NCBI GenBank assembly: GCA_946902985.2
Contig: OX336391.1
Coordinates: 75,927,947-75,991,946, forward strand
Direction of reading: 5' to 3'
Length of the DNA: 64,000 nt
Source of the DNA: Meconema thalassinum
Lineage: Eukaryota; Arthropoda; Insecta; Orthoptera; Tettigoniidae
Shown: positions 12,716-25,098 of the stretch, one piece after another
Numbering within the stretch: the stretch's first letter is position 1
Layout: every line of letters starts with the position of its first letter
Position numbers and translations under genes: made by a program
The notes under the pieces: model-generated
What the model saw: the letters and a program-made list of their open reading frames with translations, nothing else
What the model was told of the DNA's origin: nothing
The model's database searches: none

Positions 12716-13937
12716 AATTTTGGGTAGATTATAGGCTAGGGAATAACCCATCCACCAAGGGAAGATGATTAAGAGAGGGAAGTAGATTTGGGATTGGAGA
12801 AAAAGGATAGAAAAATGGGAGGAGAGTCCCACAAAATTAATGAGTTCAACTTTAAATACCTTTAGAGGCAGTTGCCACTGAAAATTAACACCTTGATACC
12901 TAAAATAGGTACGAGCTTGGTCGAGGCCAACGGGAACCGCAACTAAGACTTGGGCAGTTTGCCAGAGAGAGGCTTTAGTGTGTTTCCTCCCAAGCACGAA
13001 TGAAAGTACTATAGGGAAGGGTGATGGTCTGGCCAGACAGATAGTAAAAGCTTTATTGAGGGTGAACGAGGGCATAAACCTAGGAAGAGCTAGGAAAGCC
13101 AGGATCCTGCCTAACTGTAGTATCAGAGAAATGATGAATCCAAAAACAAATATTTAATTTATTTAACAATTCAGGATTAATTAATCTTTTTAACAAATAC
13201 ATATTTTTTAATCTTATTAGCAATTTGAGGTCGCAGACCTCCGACAACATTAAACGGTTGCTCCAGGCAATTGACAATTTACAAGGTTTCAAACCTTACA
13301 TTTTTCTAAAATCTTTATAAGATTTAAACAAATGAGCAATGAAATAATTAAAGCTTGAACGTGAATTGGAGTACAAAAAGTGCACCTTAAGAAATTCAGG
13401 AGAGAATGTTCTAGAGAAAGTGACAACTTCGAATATAACAATAATGAAACCATGAAAAATAGGATAGAAGTTCCTACAACTTCTTATATTTATACAGAAT
13501 TATTATATGAGAATTATACAAAGGAGGACAGGTCACTTACTGTGAAACCTGAAGAAAGTGAAAAGGAAAGTTCTGGACTTCCCAAGTTTGAGCAGGAATC
13601 ACTCGCCAAATGGGACAGTTTCCATTTCGTGAAACCTGAACATGACTCGCTCAAGAGTTTAAAGAAATGTTCTCCCTGAGTATAGGAAAGGGACAACGTG
13701 ATTTAAACTTGTATCACACAAGCAATTATGCAGAATTTAATTAATGTTAAACTAGCAAAGTTGGAAGGGCACTTCGTGAGTAACACCTATAGAAAGTTAC
13801 AATTTTATAAGTAATGGTTGTTAGTAGAAGGTTAAGGAAAGATCATTGGGATATAGGATCAATGTTCATGGCCGTATTTGAATATAACCGGACGATCGCG
13901 ACGCGGTAGAAACGTGGAGCAAGCACTGATTATCACT

Positions 13938-15521
13938 GTTACAAACTCCTAGAACGACTGATTTAAAACAGAATCTGCCCTATAATCACCCAACATATTC
14001 CTATTGAACAAGCGGGCTTCAGACCAAAACGCAGCTGCTGTGACCAAATTCTTACCCTTACCTCATATATAGAGGCTGGTTTTCAACTGCAACTGAAAAC
14101 TTCTGTTGCATTTTTAGACCTCTCAGCTGCTTACGATACAGTTTGGAAAGAAGGGTTAATATACAAACTACACCGAGTGATTTCTTGTAAAACAACTGTC
14201 AAGCTCATCACGAACATGCTCAGTGACAGGATCTTCCAAGTGATCATGGGGACACAAATAAGCAAGCAAAGGAAACTGAACAACGGTCTTCCACAAGGAT
14301 CGGTACTAGCTCCACTCCTCTTTAACCTATACATATCAGATCTACCGGAAACTCAGTCAAATAAGTTCTGCTATGCTGACGATATAGCTCTTGCCACAAG
14401 GCACAGCAGCATCAGCGAAACTGAAAAAACGCTTGGAGAGGACATGGCTATCCTTGAAAGGTATTTCATCAAGTGGAGACTTAAGCCAAGCTTAACTAAA
14501 ACTGAGGTATCCTGTTTTCATCTCAACAACAAAATGGCAAACAATGTAATTCAAGTACCCTTTGGAGGAACTATCCTCAGGAACAACAAATTTCCTAAGT
14601 ATTTGGGCATTACTCTGGATCGCACCCTTTCTTTCAGAAAACACCTTGAGAATACAGCAGCTAAAATAAAAAGTCGCAACAACATCCTCGACAAACTTTG
14701 TGGCACATCGTGGGGAGCCTCTGCAGAAACCCTAAGGAGTTCTGCTATAAGTCTTGTCTTTTCTGTGGCTGAATATTGTGCTCCAGTATGGATAAATAGT
14801 CCTCATGTGAAACTGATTGATACCCAGCTCAACAATACCATGCGGAAGATCAGCGGAGTCATCAGACCCACTCCCTCTTATTGGCTTCCTGTCCTCAGCC
14901 ACATTATGCCACCTCACCTGCGGAGAAAAGTCGCTCTTCTCAGAGAATATGACAAGATCATGGCTAATTTGGACCTTCCCATTCACGATGACATCCCAGA
15001 TCTTCAGAGAGGCAGGCTGAAGTCCAGACATCCGCCAATTGTTTTTGCACAGGAACTAACTGAGAACCAGTTTAATCCATTCAACGAATGGAAAGGAGAG
15101 TGGACTCTCAATACTGACCACCTGCTTTGGCCTCTACTTTCCAAAAACAGTCCAGTTCCAGGATTTCACCTCCCAAGGAGGGCATTGACTGCTCTAAATA
15201 GGATCCGCACAAATACCGGAATCTGCGCAGAGTCCTTGTTCAGATGGGGCAAAGTTCCGTCCCCCCAGTGTGACTGCGGTGCTCCTTCCCAATCTATACA
15301 ACACATTGCATTCGAGTGCAGACTGCGGGCCTATGAAGGTGATCCACTGGACTTTATTCAGGCCACACCTTCTGTGATACTGTGGCTGGATAGTTTGGAC
15401 TTAAAAATATAGATATGTTGCTGTTTCTTGTCATGTGTATTTATGTATATATTGTATATAGTACTTTCTGTCATCTTTCATTCTTGTTTCTGCATGTAAA
15501 AGTCATACGATAAATAAATAA
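13938..15521 (+). mobile_element. 5'-truncated LINE inserted in the BEL LTR
   Basis: Comparison with the intact LTR shows the insert exactly. It is flanked by ATCACT (13,932-13,937 and 15,522-15,527), a probable target duplication. It starts within the reverse transcriptase and ends with a short TAAATAAATAA tail, typical of target-primed insertion. The coded protein and the AAATA-type tail match the LINE at 38.95-42.3 kb, so both belong to one family (jockey-like by motif style). Confidence 0.92.
13950..15412 (+). pseudogene. LINE reverse transcriptase, C-terminal half
   Basis: The frame reads from about 13,982 (IPIEQAGFRP) after a stop near 13,965. It continues through FLDLSAAYDTVW (motif A), NGLPQGSVLAPLLFN (motif B) and the active-site box CYADDIALA. 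The thumb/C-terminal part then runs to TAG at 15,412. A C-terminal Cys/His pattern CDCGAPSQSIQHIAFEC (about residues 372-388 of the long frame) is typical of non-LTR retrotransposon ends. The N-terminal endonuclease is absent through 5' truncation, so it is a dead-on-arrival copy. Its reverse transcriptase core has no stop. It lies antisense to BEL. Confidence 0.9.
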
Positions 15522-16766
15522 ATCACTATAGTCTGTAAAGATTGATGCAAAGTTCACTATAGAAACACTAAAGTTCATAAAAAAAGAAAGTTATTGCAAT
15601 TATGGAAAGAACTGATTGCACTATATAAGTGAGAGTCTATTTCTTGAAAAAGTTGTGATTTACAATCAAATGCGCCATAGAATGTTCCAGAGGTTCCAGC
15701 GGTGGAAGAAAGTTAGCTATTACAAAAATTTGTAAGGAAGATTCCTCATTTTAAATATCATTGTCCCAAGTGAGCGAGAAACACTTGACGACAAGACTCG
15801 CAGATAGAGTACAAGATCTCGAAGGTTCCAGAACGACCTTAGCAGAAAAATGGGGTTGAGAAAATCCAACGGAGGAAATAGCTTTATAATTATAGACAGC
15901 GGGTATTAGATAATATCCCACGTAGCGAGAGGATTTCTCGTTTGAATAGCTTAAGAAAAGCTCTTTCTTAGTAAGGTTGGCTTATACAAGCAAAAGCTCA
16001 ACATGGCAAATCCCACGAAGAATGATTATTGCCCCAAAGTAAATAATCTCACACTGCCTATAAATTATAATTAAAAGCACTTGGAAGTTAAAACCATGAA
16101 GATGAGGTTAAAACTTTTTAAAAATGGTACTTATCTTGATTTCATGTTGAAGTCGAAGTTTCCGTTGATGATTACTTAGCCAACATGGCGTAAAAGAGGG
16201 TGAGCCTCTTGGTTTGAGGAGGCAAGCTCGAGCGGAGCTTTGACTGAACGAGTCAACTGCAGACGGAGAAGTGAGAGCAGCTCAACGGAGCACGGAGGGA
16301 CCAAGAAAGAGGGGAAAGAGTGGGGGGTAGGAGACAAAAGGAGAACATATAAACATTGCCAACTTGAAAATAAAACATTTATCTTCTATTGCTGAGCCGG
16401 TCTTCTAAGAGTTGATCACAGTTGATACTAGCGCAGCATGGTGAGTAAAGAAGTGGACGTAGTCCTCTTACTCCAAGAGAAAATAGCTGACGATGGTAAC
16501 AAGATCTGGTAGCCAAATGGATAAGTAAGTCCTCTAGCACCAGGTAGAGTTGAGGAGCTTCAGAGATTCGCTGCTAGGTGACGCTAGGTGGGTCACAGAA
16601 GTTATATATCTGAAACAGACTTATGAAGACATAAGAGATATGCCCAACAAGGAGAAAACAGATGATCACTGTTGGTGTTTGACAAAGAGGAAGGAAGAAA
16701 TGAACATGCAAAGAGCAATAAAAATTATATCTCAGGTACCGTGTATTCAAAGAATACACCAGCAGG

Positions 16767-19700
16767 CCTAATGTTGTGTTGTGAATTGTTTAAGGAAGGC
16801 CTGAAGGTGAATTTTGTATAATTAAAGACAGCATTGTTTTGGTAAATGAAAAGATTTCGTTGTCAGAGTGAGGACAGTTCTCGGCGCGCCATCATGCGTG
16901 TCAAAGCAATCAGCTGTGAGGAGTAATGTTCAGAGTACAGTCTGTGACAAATGTTGTAAGCGTATAGCGGTCCTGGTATTTATTTAAAAGTCTTATTGTT
17001 ATTATTATATTTATTTTAAAAATGGAAAGACTAGAGGGGAGTGCATTGTATAATGATAATCTGAGCTGTAATGATTAGATTATTTATCCTAATATAACGA
17101 ATTATCCGGAATCATATCTACAGTTGGTGGAAATGTAAAGATGTTTAGAAAAACATACGATTGAAACATTTATGGTAGAAAATGTTGTCAAACTGTATAT
17201 AATGTTTACAGTTGATGTTTTGAGTACGGTATTAATATTTTATAAATAGTAATTATTTAAAGTAGGATTAGGATACAGGATCCGATGTATAGATTAAAAC
17301 TTTGCATTTGTAATAGCGAAAGGTCGTCGCCATTTAGCTGAATATTCATCGATAATTTAAGTATTTAAATCCATTTTTAATGATGATCCGGAAACTTGAG
17401 AACAGCAGGGAGGTGCCATCTTTTTTAGCTTTCGACATTTTAACGTTACACTAACGGTGTACAAGATTTTAATTCATGTTTTTGAGTGTTGTGAAATTCG
17501 TGTTGTAAATATTTAATGCGATTCAGAGGCGTATGATAAATTTTGAATAAATCAACAAGCACGTCGTTACGAATGCTTGTATTCCTTTTATAGAAATTTT
17601 GCGTTATGATCTATGGTAGTGGGATTTAAGGTAAAATGCTATGGTCATTGTTCAGTGGCCCGAACCTAGTTCCAATTCCCGTTAGGCCCGAGGTGAGAGA
17701 GTTCTTAAGCTCTTGTTTTTTGTTTTTGTTTGATCCTTGTTAGGATGGACCATAGCACTTATATGGAGATATGTTTGTGTTCCTTATTCCAGTGTGTGAT
17801 ATGCCAGCTGCTTTGGTAGGTATTTTTAGCCGGGTACTACTAGATGCGGCGATCCTTTCCATCTTGGGATTTTGGCTTTCATATCCCTTGGAAATAAGGG
17901 CCCAGTACATTGGATATTACCGCAGGTTAACATGAACAAACCATTTAAAACGAACAATTCAGTAAATAGAAATAAATGGTTAACATAAACCACAGGTAAG
18001 CACGAACATATCAGGAAGGATGGTGGACAGAGACAGAGTCAAGTGGAGGGGTGTCATATTTGCTTCGACCAGGCTTAGGCTGGAAGACGGAAATTGATGA
18101 TGAGTTAAGATCACTATTAATAAAATAGGCCAATTAAGGTTGGCAATCCTGATGGGAATTCTTCTCGAAATGTCGGTAAGTCTCGACGATTACTCATTTA
18201 AGTTTATTCTGGCATCAATTTTGAAAAAAACTACAGGATTTTTAGATATTTCACTGTCATTGATTGGTCAGCCCTGATGTAAATTCGTCTAGTGATGTCA
18301 CTTTATCAAGTGACAGGGATTCCAAAGACTCCATTTTCTCGTATTGTACATTCCATGGACCCAAATTGAAATGTCATGTCAAAATTCTAATCTAGGGAAA
18401 CATTACACTCCTAGGATGGCAATCCAGTTCACCCCATGGCAATAAAATTAAAATTTCGGGAAATTAAATGTAAATGTAGGGGACTTACACTTTTACATGT
18501 TGGCAGTACTGGGAAAGCAAAAGATGCCGGTTGGTTAACTCGACAACCATTTTATTTTTCTACACTTTCAAGTGGCAATCTTACAGTGTATAGAAAGTAC
18601 GGATGGATGTATTGTTACTTTCAGCGACGCGACTTGATTTGAAACAGGAAATGTGTGTACCCAAACTGTCAGAACCTAGGGATTGAGGTCCATTTTGCAA
18701 ACCATCGGAAAAGCCGAAGCTGGAGCTTTGAGCGGAGTTCTCCGAGCTCTATTCGTTTTGCCCGATGTGACTGGATGCCAAGGAACCGCCCTGTCCACAG
18801 ACGGGGACGGCTATCTCCCAGACTCCTCAAGCCCACACAAGGAAAACTTGCGCATCATCAGCTCGAAGTAATCTCACACTACCCACGTTATTGCCCTCGA
18901 CCTCTGTTCTGCGGTTTGCATCACCCCAGCTACCACTTCGTGCTGCTGCAACCTGACTCTACGACCTGAGTGCAGGACCTCCGCCACTGCCAAAGTTCTC
19001 CACCTCAATTAATTTAATTTAGGTCTCTGGAAGGATTATTTTTCTAACGGAAACAATCTTAAGCCTTGAAGCTTGGATAAGCAACTTCGCAGTAAATAAT
19101 AAACAGAATGTGCCCGTAATTAACAATACTCTTAGAGAAATACAGAGCATCCGTAAAGTCTCTCCGCAGCGGTGACCTACGCGGATCTCACCTTGAGGAA
19201 CGTGCTAGGTTGGCAGCACATTCATATCACTATATATGCAAAGTCTCACCACAGCGGTTGGCATACGCATGCGCTTGTTCCGTGTTGACCTACAACTGGA
19301 GTCAGAGGGTGGGGAAAACCGGTTCATTATGGCCGACAGTGAGTGCCTCTATAGACAGTGTTGACGCTGTATGTTGTGTTATTGTCAAGTTCTAGTGTAA
19401 GCTGAGTCAAATAGGAATGCTTACTACTGAAGAGCATGACTGTGTTAGGTAGATTTCATTTGAAAGCTAACTATTGCAATGGGTACCATGTTTCGATTTC
19501 CGGAAAATTTCGACATATCTTCGCGTTTCACATCCCCCAGACGCCAAAACTACCGTTATTTCAGAAGTTTATATATAATTTATTTATATATACATAAATT
19601 ATATATATCCGTTTCTTGTGGACACGATAACTGCCGTAATTTTGCACCAATCACTTTGAATTTTTTACATAATATGAATCCCTCTAATATCTCGGTCAAA

Positions 19701-20610
19701 TTCGTTAATGGGCGAAATCGGTCGAAGGGAATGAAAATGGCTTTTTTCAACAAAATTGAAATATCGCTATAACTCTCTTAATATGTGAAATATCGAATCC
19801 ATTCAAAGTTCATACTATGTGTCGGATAAGTGCCAAACATTTATGGTTAAAATGTTTTTGATAGCACCAACCATTGACCAAAGTGGTGGAAAAAGTAGGT
19901 TTTTAGGGAAACATTAATCAAATTCCTCCCCATAGGCACAATATCAAATCCGTACCAATTGGACAATATTCCCCTAATAATTACCTAAAACTTTTGGCTG
20001 AAAGAATTTTAGATATGACCCACCTTTACGCCAAGGGATGAGAAAAATGATTTCGGAAATATAAGAAAATGCCAAGAGCTATCAGAGGTTACCATGAAAA
20101 AGCTTCTAAATTGATCAGGGATGAGCTAATAGAGGTTCCCATGACAACGCCATTGCACGAGATCACATTCAGTTTTCCATCTGACTTTGTGGGAAGCGGC
20201 TTCAGTGATGTAACTGGTAGCATGCTGATCTTTAAAGCCAGCCGAAGTCATCGGAATTTCTAAGAGCGCTAAAACTTCCTCAGTAGGCGGAGAAGTCCCA
20301 ACGTTTGTTGCAAGTTGCTGGTTGCGGTGGCATCTAGTAGCGAAGTTCACAGCCAGGTGTCGTTGACGGTAGTAGTTGGTACCAAAATTAGGAACTACTA
20401 CTTGAAATTGTGAGGAAAGGAATGGCAAATTACCTCACTCCTCTTCTTGCCTAGAACGCCTCAAGATAGCGCTGCCTTGGGTTTTTGTGGGTATCTACTC
20501 ACATAACGTAACGGCGGTACTTTTTGAGGATCCAACCAGCCTTCGGGCTGACTACCTATCAGACAGACTTGAAATTGACCGTCTGCAGTCCATACCTGAA
20601 TTACAACCGT
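16767..20610. other. Unassigned sequence
   Basis: No recognisable gene. The 71-bp target unit continues to about 16,810. About 18,640-18,970 is GC-richer and open in two plus frames, but neither shows a domain. About 19,560-19,610 is a short TA-rich inverted stretch. The rest looks like intron or intergenic DNA, probably part of the 3' side of gene A, whose later exons I cannot find here. Confidence 0.5.
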
Positions 20611-20930
20611 GTGAGTTAGCCGTGGTCGTTACGGCATGGCTGCTGGCAGTCGTTCACATCCGGGAGGCGTGGAGGTTCGAATTCCCCCGCCGGCAACCAT
20701 GAAGATGGTCTTCTGTGGTTTCTTATTTTCCTTCCAGCAAATGCCGGGGTTGGTTCCTAACTATAGGCCACAGCAGCTACCTTCCAACTCCTCGTCCTTA
20801 CTTTCAAACTTCCTTCCCCAGACAACACTCCACACGCGACGGTACTTGTAGCTCACCCACTAGGTGTCCGCCTAGAAGCAACGACAAACTGGCGAGCCGA
20901 ACATGTCCTCGGACACTCCCGGCACTACAA
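20611..20930 (+). mobile_element. tRNA-derived SINE
   Basis: GTGAGTTAGCCGTGGTCGTT resembles an RNA polymerase III A box and GGAGGTTCGAATTCC at 20,671-20,685 a B box, at tRNA-like spacing. They are followed by the GTGGTTTCTTATTTTCCTTCC...CAAATGCCGGGGTTGG body seen in a widespread arthropod SINE. The 3' limit is uncertain and no target duplication was found. Confidence 0.6.
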
Positions 20931-21881
20931 GCCATACGCTAAAATAAACGGAATTACAAACGAATACAGTCATCACAATTAACACCGTTTATCAGACAGA
21001 TTCTGCACGCTCCCAAAGTACACAGGGTTGCATGACCGCGTTGTCGCAGCCCCTAAACTGAGGAACCAACCAACATCTCTGCGGGAGATAAAATGTTGCG
21101 TGAAGAAGTAACAGACTGTTAGATCAGTTCCAAACCTTGCATAAGGACAGTGTGACCACAAGTATATAAATGGACCCCAAATGACGAGAAGGTTACCACC
21201 CAATAAGACAATAAAATGTTAAAAATAGGCAAAGTAAGAAGAAAAAAAGTTAATTAAGCTCCAATCGTAAAATGCTTTCTCGCAATAAATGAAGTCCGAT
21301 CCTTCTACGAAAACCTGCATATTTTGCCTATTATAGCCTATCCCCTAGGTTGCCCGGTGAAATCTACATCAGCCTTCCGACGTGCCGAGCGGAATTTTCT
21401 TTAGTGGAAAAGGTTTTCCATGCTGGTGAAAATTTTACGGAGCATAGTGTAATAGTGGTGAGTATAGTATATATAATTTCATTACTTAATTTAATGTAAT
21501 TGTATTCCTGGTAACAACATAACATGAATGTCCCGCAAGGTAAGATACTCACTGTGGAGAGACTTTGCAGATACACTGTAAAAGGATCAATGTGCCGATT
21601 ATGTTTTTGTTCGTATTGCGGTTTTTAAAGCTACAGCGTGACTAAGACTGGTGTAGCCACGATTTAAAAAAAACGGATAATTTGTGTATGCTAAATACTG
21701 TAGAATATCAATATTGATATCCACTTCTATAATGAGACAGCCAGTGAGAAGATTAATTTCAATGGCAATTACAATAAGATAAATATCTTTAGCTCCTAAG
21801 AAACCTTATTCATATTCAACATTTACAGTTAAGCATTCTTAAAAAAGCAGAACACTTTTTCTCATTATGACGTCCACTTAC
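20931..21881. other. Unassigned, probably intron
   Basis: No coding or repeat signature stands out. It lies just downstream (minus strand) of the last gene A exon that I can recognise. Confidence 0.5.
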
Positions 21882-21940
21882 TCATTCGAATGATTTCCAC
21901 TTGCATCACTTTCTTCAATCTCGATTTCTTCTTTGATATC
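21882..21940 (-). CDS. Gene A internal exon (acidic IKEE segment)
   Basis: On the minus strand, acceptor ...CCCTAG is followed by a 59-base exon reading DIKEEIEIEESDASGNHSN plus two bases, then donor GTAAGTGG. It starts in phase 0, matching the end phase of the exon at 24.3 kb. Short acidic exons with IKEE/IKSEP cores are common in the N-terminal parts of insect C2H2 zinc-finger regulators and could be SUMO-acceptor sites. No zinc-finger exon is visible in the window, so the family is inferred. The following exon must begin in phase 2 and would lie further left or outside. Confidence 0.6.
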
Positions 21941-22301
21941 CTAGGGATGAGATGAAATAAATTATTTCCTTGTTATCACCCAATATATTTTACACAACAA
22001 AATATATTATTGTATAGCTCAGCTCAAATGAAATGCAAATATTTTCGCCTAACAACTATCAGACACCAATTTCAAACCGTCCATCGCATCTTAGTCACAG
22101 AGATGATCGCTATGTCCTCCCTGGTTGTGTAACTTATAATACGCCATGAAACCATCATTCCTTTAGAAACCAAGTGAACCAAAGGGTGATAGAAAATGGT
22201 GAGATCACTGCCATAATGGAAATAGTATCCTTAAGCAAAGTGGAAAAATGACTATTTATTCTTAAATGTTTCGCTGTAAGACCAGAAGAGGGGATAGGAT
22301 A

Positions 22302-23591
22302 TACTCGGTTAGGAAAGTAGTCAACCTCATTTTTTTTTTGTGAAAACCTGACGTATTTGAATCAAGTCGACCTTGAACCTCCATGCGCATGCGTGAATTT
22401 TTTCCCGCCTGTCGATAGCGTCTGTTGCTGGCAAGCACCATTTGAGTGAAGTAAAGTGTACTGCTCTTGTCGGATTTTCACTGTGATGAAAATGACGCAA
22501 CGACTGGAGGAGCGCTACTGCATCAATTTTTGCCATAAACTGGGCGACAGCCAGGTGGAAACCAATCGGAAGATTCAAACGCCATTCAGTGACGATGCTT
22601 TGGACATTGCACAGATTAAGGACCGGTAAACCGGTTTAAAGACGACCGCACATCGGTGGAGAGTGAGCCACGCTCCTGTCGGCCATCATTATGCTGAAAT
22701 GACCATGTGATTACCAAAGTGTACGCTGTGGTGATGCGGGACAATCGTGTGGCTATCTGAGAAATTGCGGAAGAGGTGGGCATGAGCACTTTTCTGGCGT
22801 ATTCCACAGTGACCAAAAATTTGGCTATGAAGAAGTGGCGGCGAAATTCGTGCCAAAGCTGCTGACGGCGGAGCAAAAGCAACTTCGTGTTGAAGTCTCC
22901 AGGACATGCTGGACTCCACAAACAAGGACCCTGACTTCATGAACACCATAATCACTGGTGACGACTCTTGGGTGCACCAGTGCGGCAAGAAAACCAAATA
23001 CCAGTCGTCACAGTAGATGCATTCCTCGTCACCAAGACCAAAGAAGACCCGCCAAGTGTGCAGCTACGTCACAGTGATGCTGACTGCTCTCTCTGACTCC
23101 CGCGGTGTGGTACACCACGAGCACGCACCACAGGGTCGAACAATCACCAAAGAGTACCGGGATGCCCACCATCGCCTAGGTGACGCTGTGTGGACAACAG
23201 GAAATTGGCGCCTCCATCACGACAATGCTCCAGCACATTCCTCGCACTTGAATCAGACATTTTTGGCGAAAAACCAGACTCCTGTTGTTCAACAGGCTCC
23301 TTACTCTCCTAATGGCCCCCCTGCGACTTCTGGGTGTTCCCCAAACTCAAGAGGCCATTGAAAAGAACGTGATTTCAGCCAAGAGAGGACATTTTGGTAG
23401 CAACGACAGCCGAGCTTAACTCCTTCCGAAAGAAGTTTTCTCGGAATGCTTCCAACAATGGCCGCACCGCTGGGAGAAGTGAGTGGAGTCCCTAGGACAC
23501 TTCTTTGAGGGTGAGTAGGTTTCCAACGCTCGAGGTATGCCATTTTCTTTTCCCCGTCCAAAGGTCGGATACCTTTCTAACAGGGCTCGTA
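22302..23591 (+). pseudogene. Mariner transposase, decayed copy
   Basis: The region is bounded by imperfect inverted ends (GGTTAGGAAAGTAGTCAACC left; inverted GTTAGAAAGGTATCCGACC right) next to TA dinucleotides. A broken plus-strand frame starts near 22,493 (MTQRLEERYCINFC, helix-turn-helix side). It continues with mariner landmarks: ITGDDSWVHQ near 22,950 (first/second Asp region), HHDNAPAHSS near 23,217, and SPNGPP near 23,305, where mariners have the third catalytic block. Several stops and frameshifts (e.g. at about 22,626 and 23,014) make it inactive. It sits in the intron between gene A exons at 21.9 and 24.3 kb. Confidence 0.8.
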
Positions 23592-24304
23592 TGTATCATT
23601 GAGTATCAAGCGACTAGGCCCGCAATATTTGTACCAGCACATCTTTTGAAAATGAAGGGACAACATTCTTTCGACAAATAACTTATACAATATTTTACAA
23701 ACTATTTTTCACAAAACACTGCAGGAGAGATGAAAGTAGAATGCAGGCAGCCGAAATGAAATTCCAGAGGAGTATGGTACAGAATAGAAGAAATCGAGGG
23801 AGAAATGAAGACATTCGATAGGAAGTGAATGTACAGAAGCTAAATGATAAGCTGTAGCAGAACAGAGTGTGATGGTATGGACATGTGCAAAGGAGGAATG
23901 ATGAAAGAATAAAGTAGCGAGTAAAACTATCGTAACATAGGAAAATAACAGAATTATTACGTTGCACAGAAACAGCGTTTACCTGTGAAAATGGAGTTTT
24001 TCTCCTACGTATTAGAGCATCCGAATGCCACACAAGAAATAGGCATCTTGATTTTATAACACAATCGATGTACGATCAAATATATGAAAGAAATAAAAAG
24101 AATCATGACACAACAGCCGACTTGCAACCTACATCAAATGTCACAAGTGCCGTACAATACCAGACATGACAAGGTGATGTACAAGGAAGCAGTTTCCAGC
24201 AAGAGTTACCATGGAAGGAGTTGTTCTAGTTGTACCTCAAGTTCATTAAGAACAGGTCATGTCTTGTAATAAGACATAAAGCAGTAACACGATCAGGTAC
24301 TTAC
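23592..24304. other. Gene A intron, nothing recognised
   Basis: Purine-rich sequence without domain-bearing frames. 23,700-23,935 resembles a decayed minus- or plus-strand LINE tail but is too degraded to assign. Confidence 0.45.
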
Positions 24305-24660
24305 CTCTTTGAAATCAAAAGATGCTGTATCTATTTTGATGCATGGAACAAACTCTGGTGTGGGGGATTCTTCAGTTTTAATATCCCCAGTAAGGTCAGT
24401 GTTTTCCTGAAAAGATATGATTTGCTTCACAAATATATTTCTTAAGAGAGGTGGAATTACAACTTACAGGCTTACCCATGGCTTTAAAATGAAGTACACA
24501 TTTGTTTCGTTCCCATTTCCTTGAATTTCTTTCAAATACAATGCATCACGAAAGATCTAAATCAGTAAGCCTATTTACATACAGAATGGAAGTTATTTTC
24601 TTTATGTTCTCATAATAAAATAATTACTAGACGTTTGTTTTATTAGGCGATGTCAGAAGA
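24270..24660. repeat. Segmental direct repeat, copy 1 (exon plus flanks)
   Basis: This segment matches 32,880-33,280 in the same orientation at roughly 70-75% by eye. Shared words include GGTACTTACC, TTTCTTAAGAGAGGTGGAATTA (versus TTTCTTTGCATAGGTGGAATTA) and AGTAAGCCTATTTAC. It covers one gene A exon. Confidence 0.7.
24305..24406 (-). CDS. Gene A internal exon
   Basis: On the minus strand, acceptor TTTTCAG precedes a 102-base exon, open in phase 0-0 for 34 codons. It reads ENTDLTGDIKTEESPTPEFV and then PCIKIDTASFDFKE, followed by donor GTAAGTACC. It has an IKTEE core and acidic/Ser-Pro character like the other gene A exons. A diverged copy of the exon plus flanking intron lies at 32.88-33.28 kb. 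Both ends keep consensus splice sites. Its protein role is unknown. Confidence 0.65.
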
Positions 24661-25098
24661 CCTCAATATAAATAATTTCTCTCTGTAGAATAAACATGTA
24701 GAATAATGAAATTGAGAGGGGACATTTGACGGTCAATGCAGTGCGTACAATTAAGGCGTTAAGAAAAGTATTGACACTGGGAAATCACTGCTTATATGAG
24801 AAAGCAGATCTGATCAGAATTACTCTAAATTGAAGGGGTAATATTCAAATTTTGTAGATGATGGAGACATCACCATATTACAATGTACAGAATTCGTAAA
24901 ATTGGGAATCAAGAAAGCCTGGTATATTATTGATAATATTCTTGTCTAACAAATACAAACATGGCCACAATATTAGAAAAATCGATCATTTTCCCCATTT
25001 ATTATGTCTTGGCAACCCTGATAAATTGTTTATCCCATACTGTTTCATCTTTCCTCTGGTGGTTGTGAAACTCCTGTTTCTTCCAACTATTCCAAGTA

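Larger units (their letters stand above)
4685..16761 (-). mobile_element. BEL/Pao LTR retrotransposon, nearly complete
   Basis: The element reads on the minus strand: 5' LTR at 12,721-16,761 (enlarged by a LINE), primer site, gag-pol, 3' LTR at 4,685-7,136. LTRs begin TGGTGTATTC and end CTACCCA in element sense, although the 4,685 end has lost its terminal A to a substitution. A 5-bp target duplication GCAGG lies at 4,680-4,684 and 16,762-16,766; 5 bp is usual for BEL. Domain order gag, aspartic protease, reverse transcriptase, RNase H, integrase and the absence of an env frame fit BEL/Pao. The LTRs differ at only a handful of positions by eye, so insertion is recent, and the nested LINE is younger still. 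Confidence 0.95.
12721..16761 (-). repeat. BEL 5' LTR, interrupted by a LINE
   Basis: The LTR parts are 12,721-13,937 and 15,522-16,761; removing the insert restores the 2.45-kb length of the other LTR. It begins TGGGTAGATT on the plus strand (CA-3' in element sense) and ends ...CACCA. In element sense this LTR drives transcription, so the 1.58-kb insert probably affects expression. Confidence 0.93.

Noticed and set aside
18436..18969. Coding exon in the GC-richer stretch
   Set aside because: Two overlapping open frames exist, but neither has a recognisable domain, consistent splice sites or repeats of known gene A cores.
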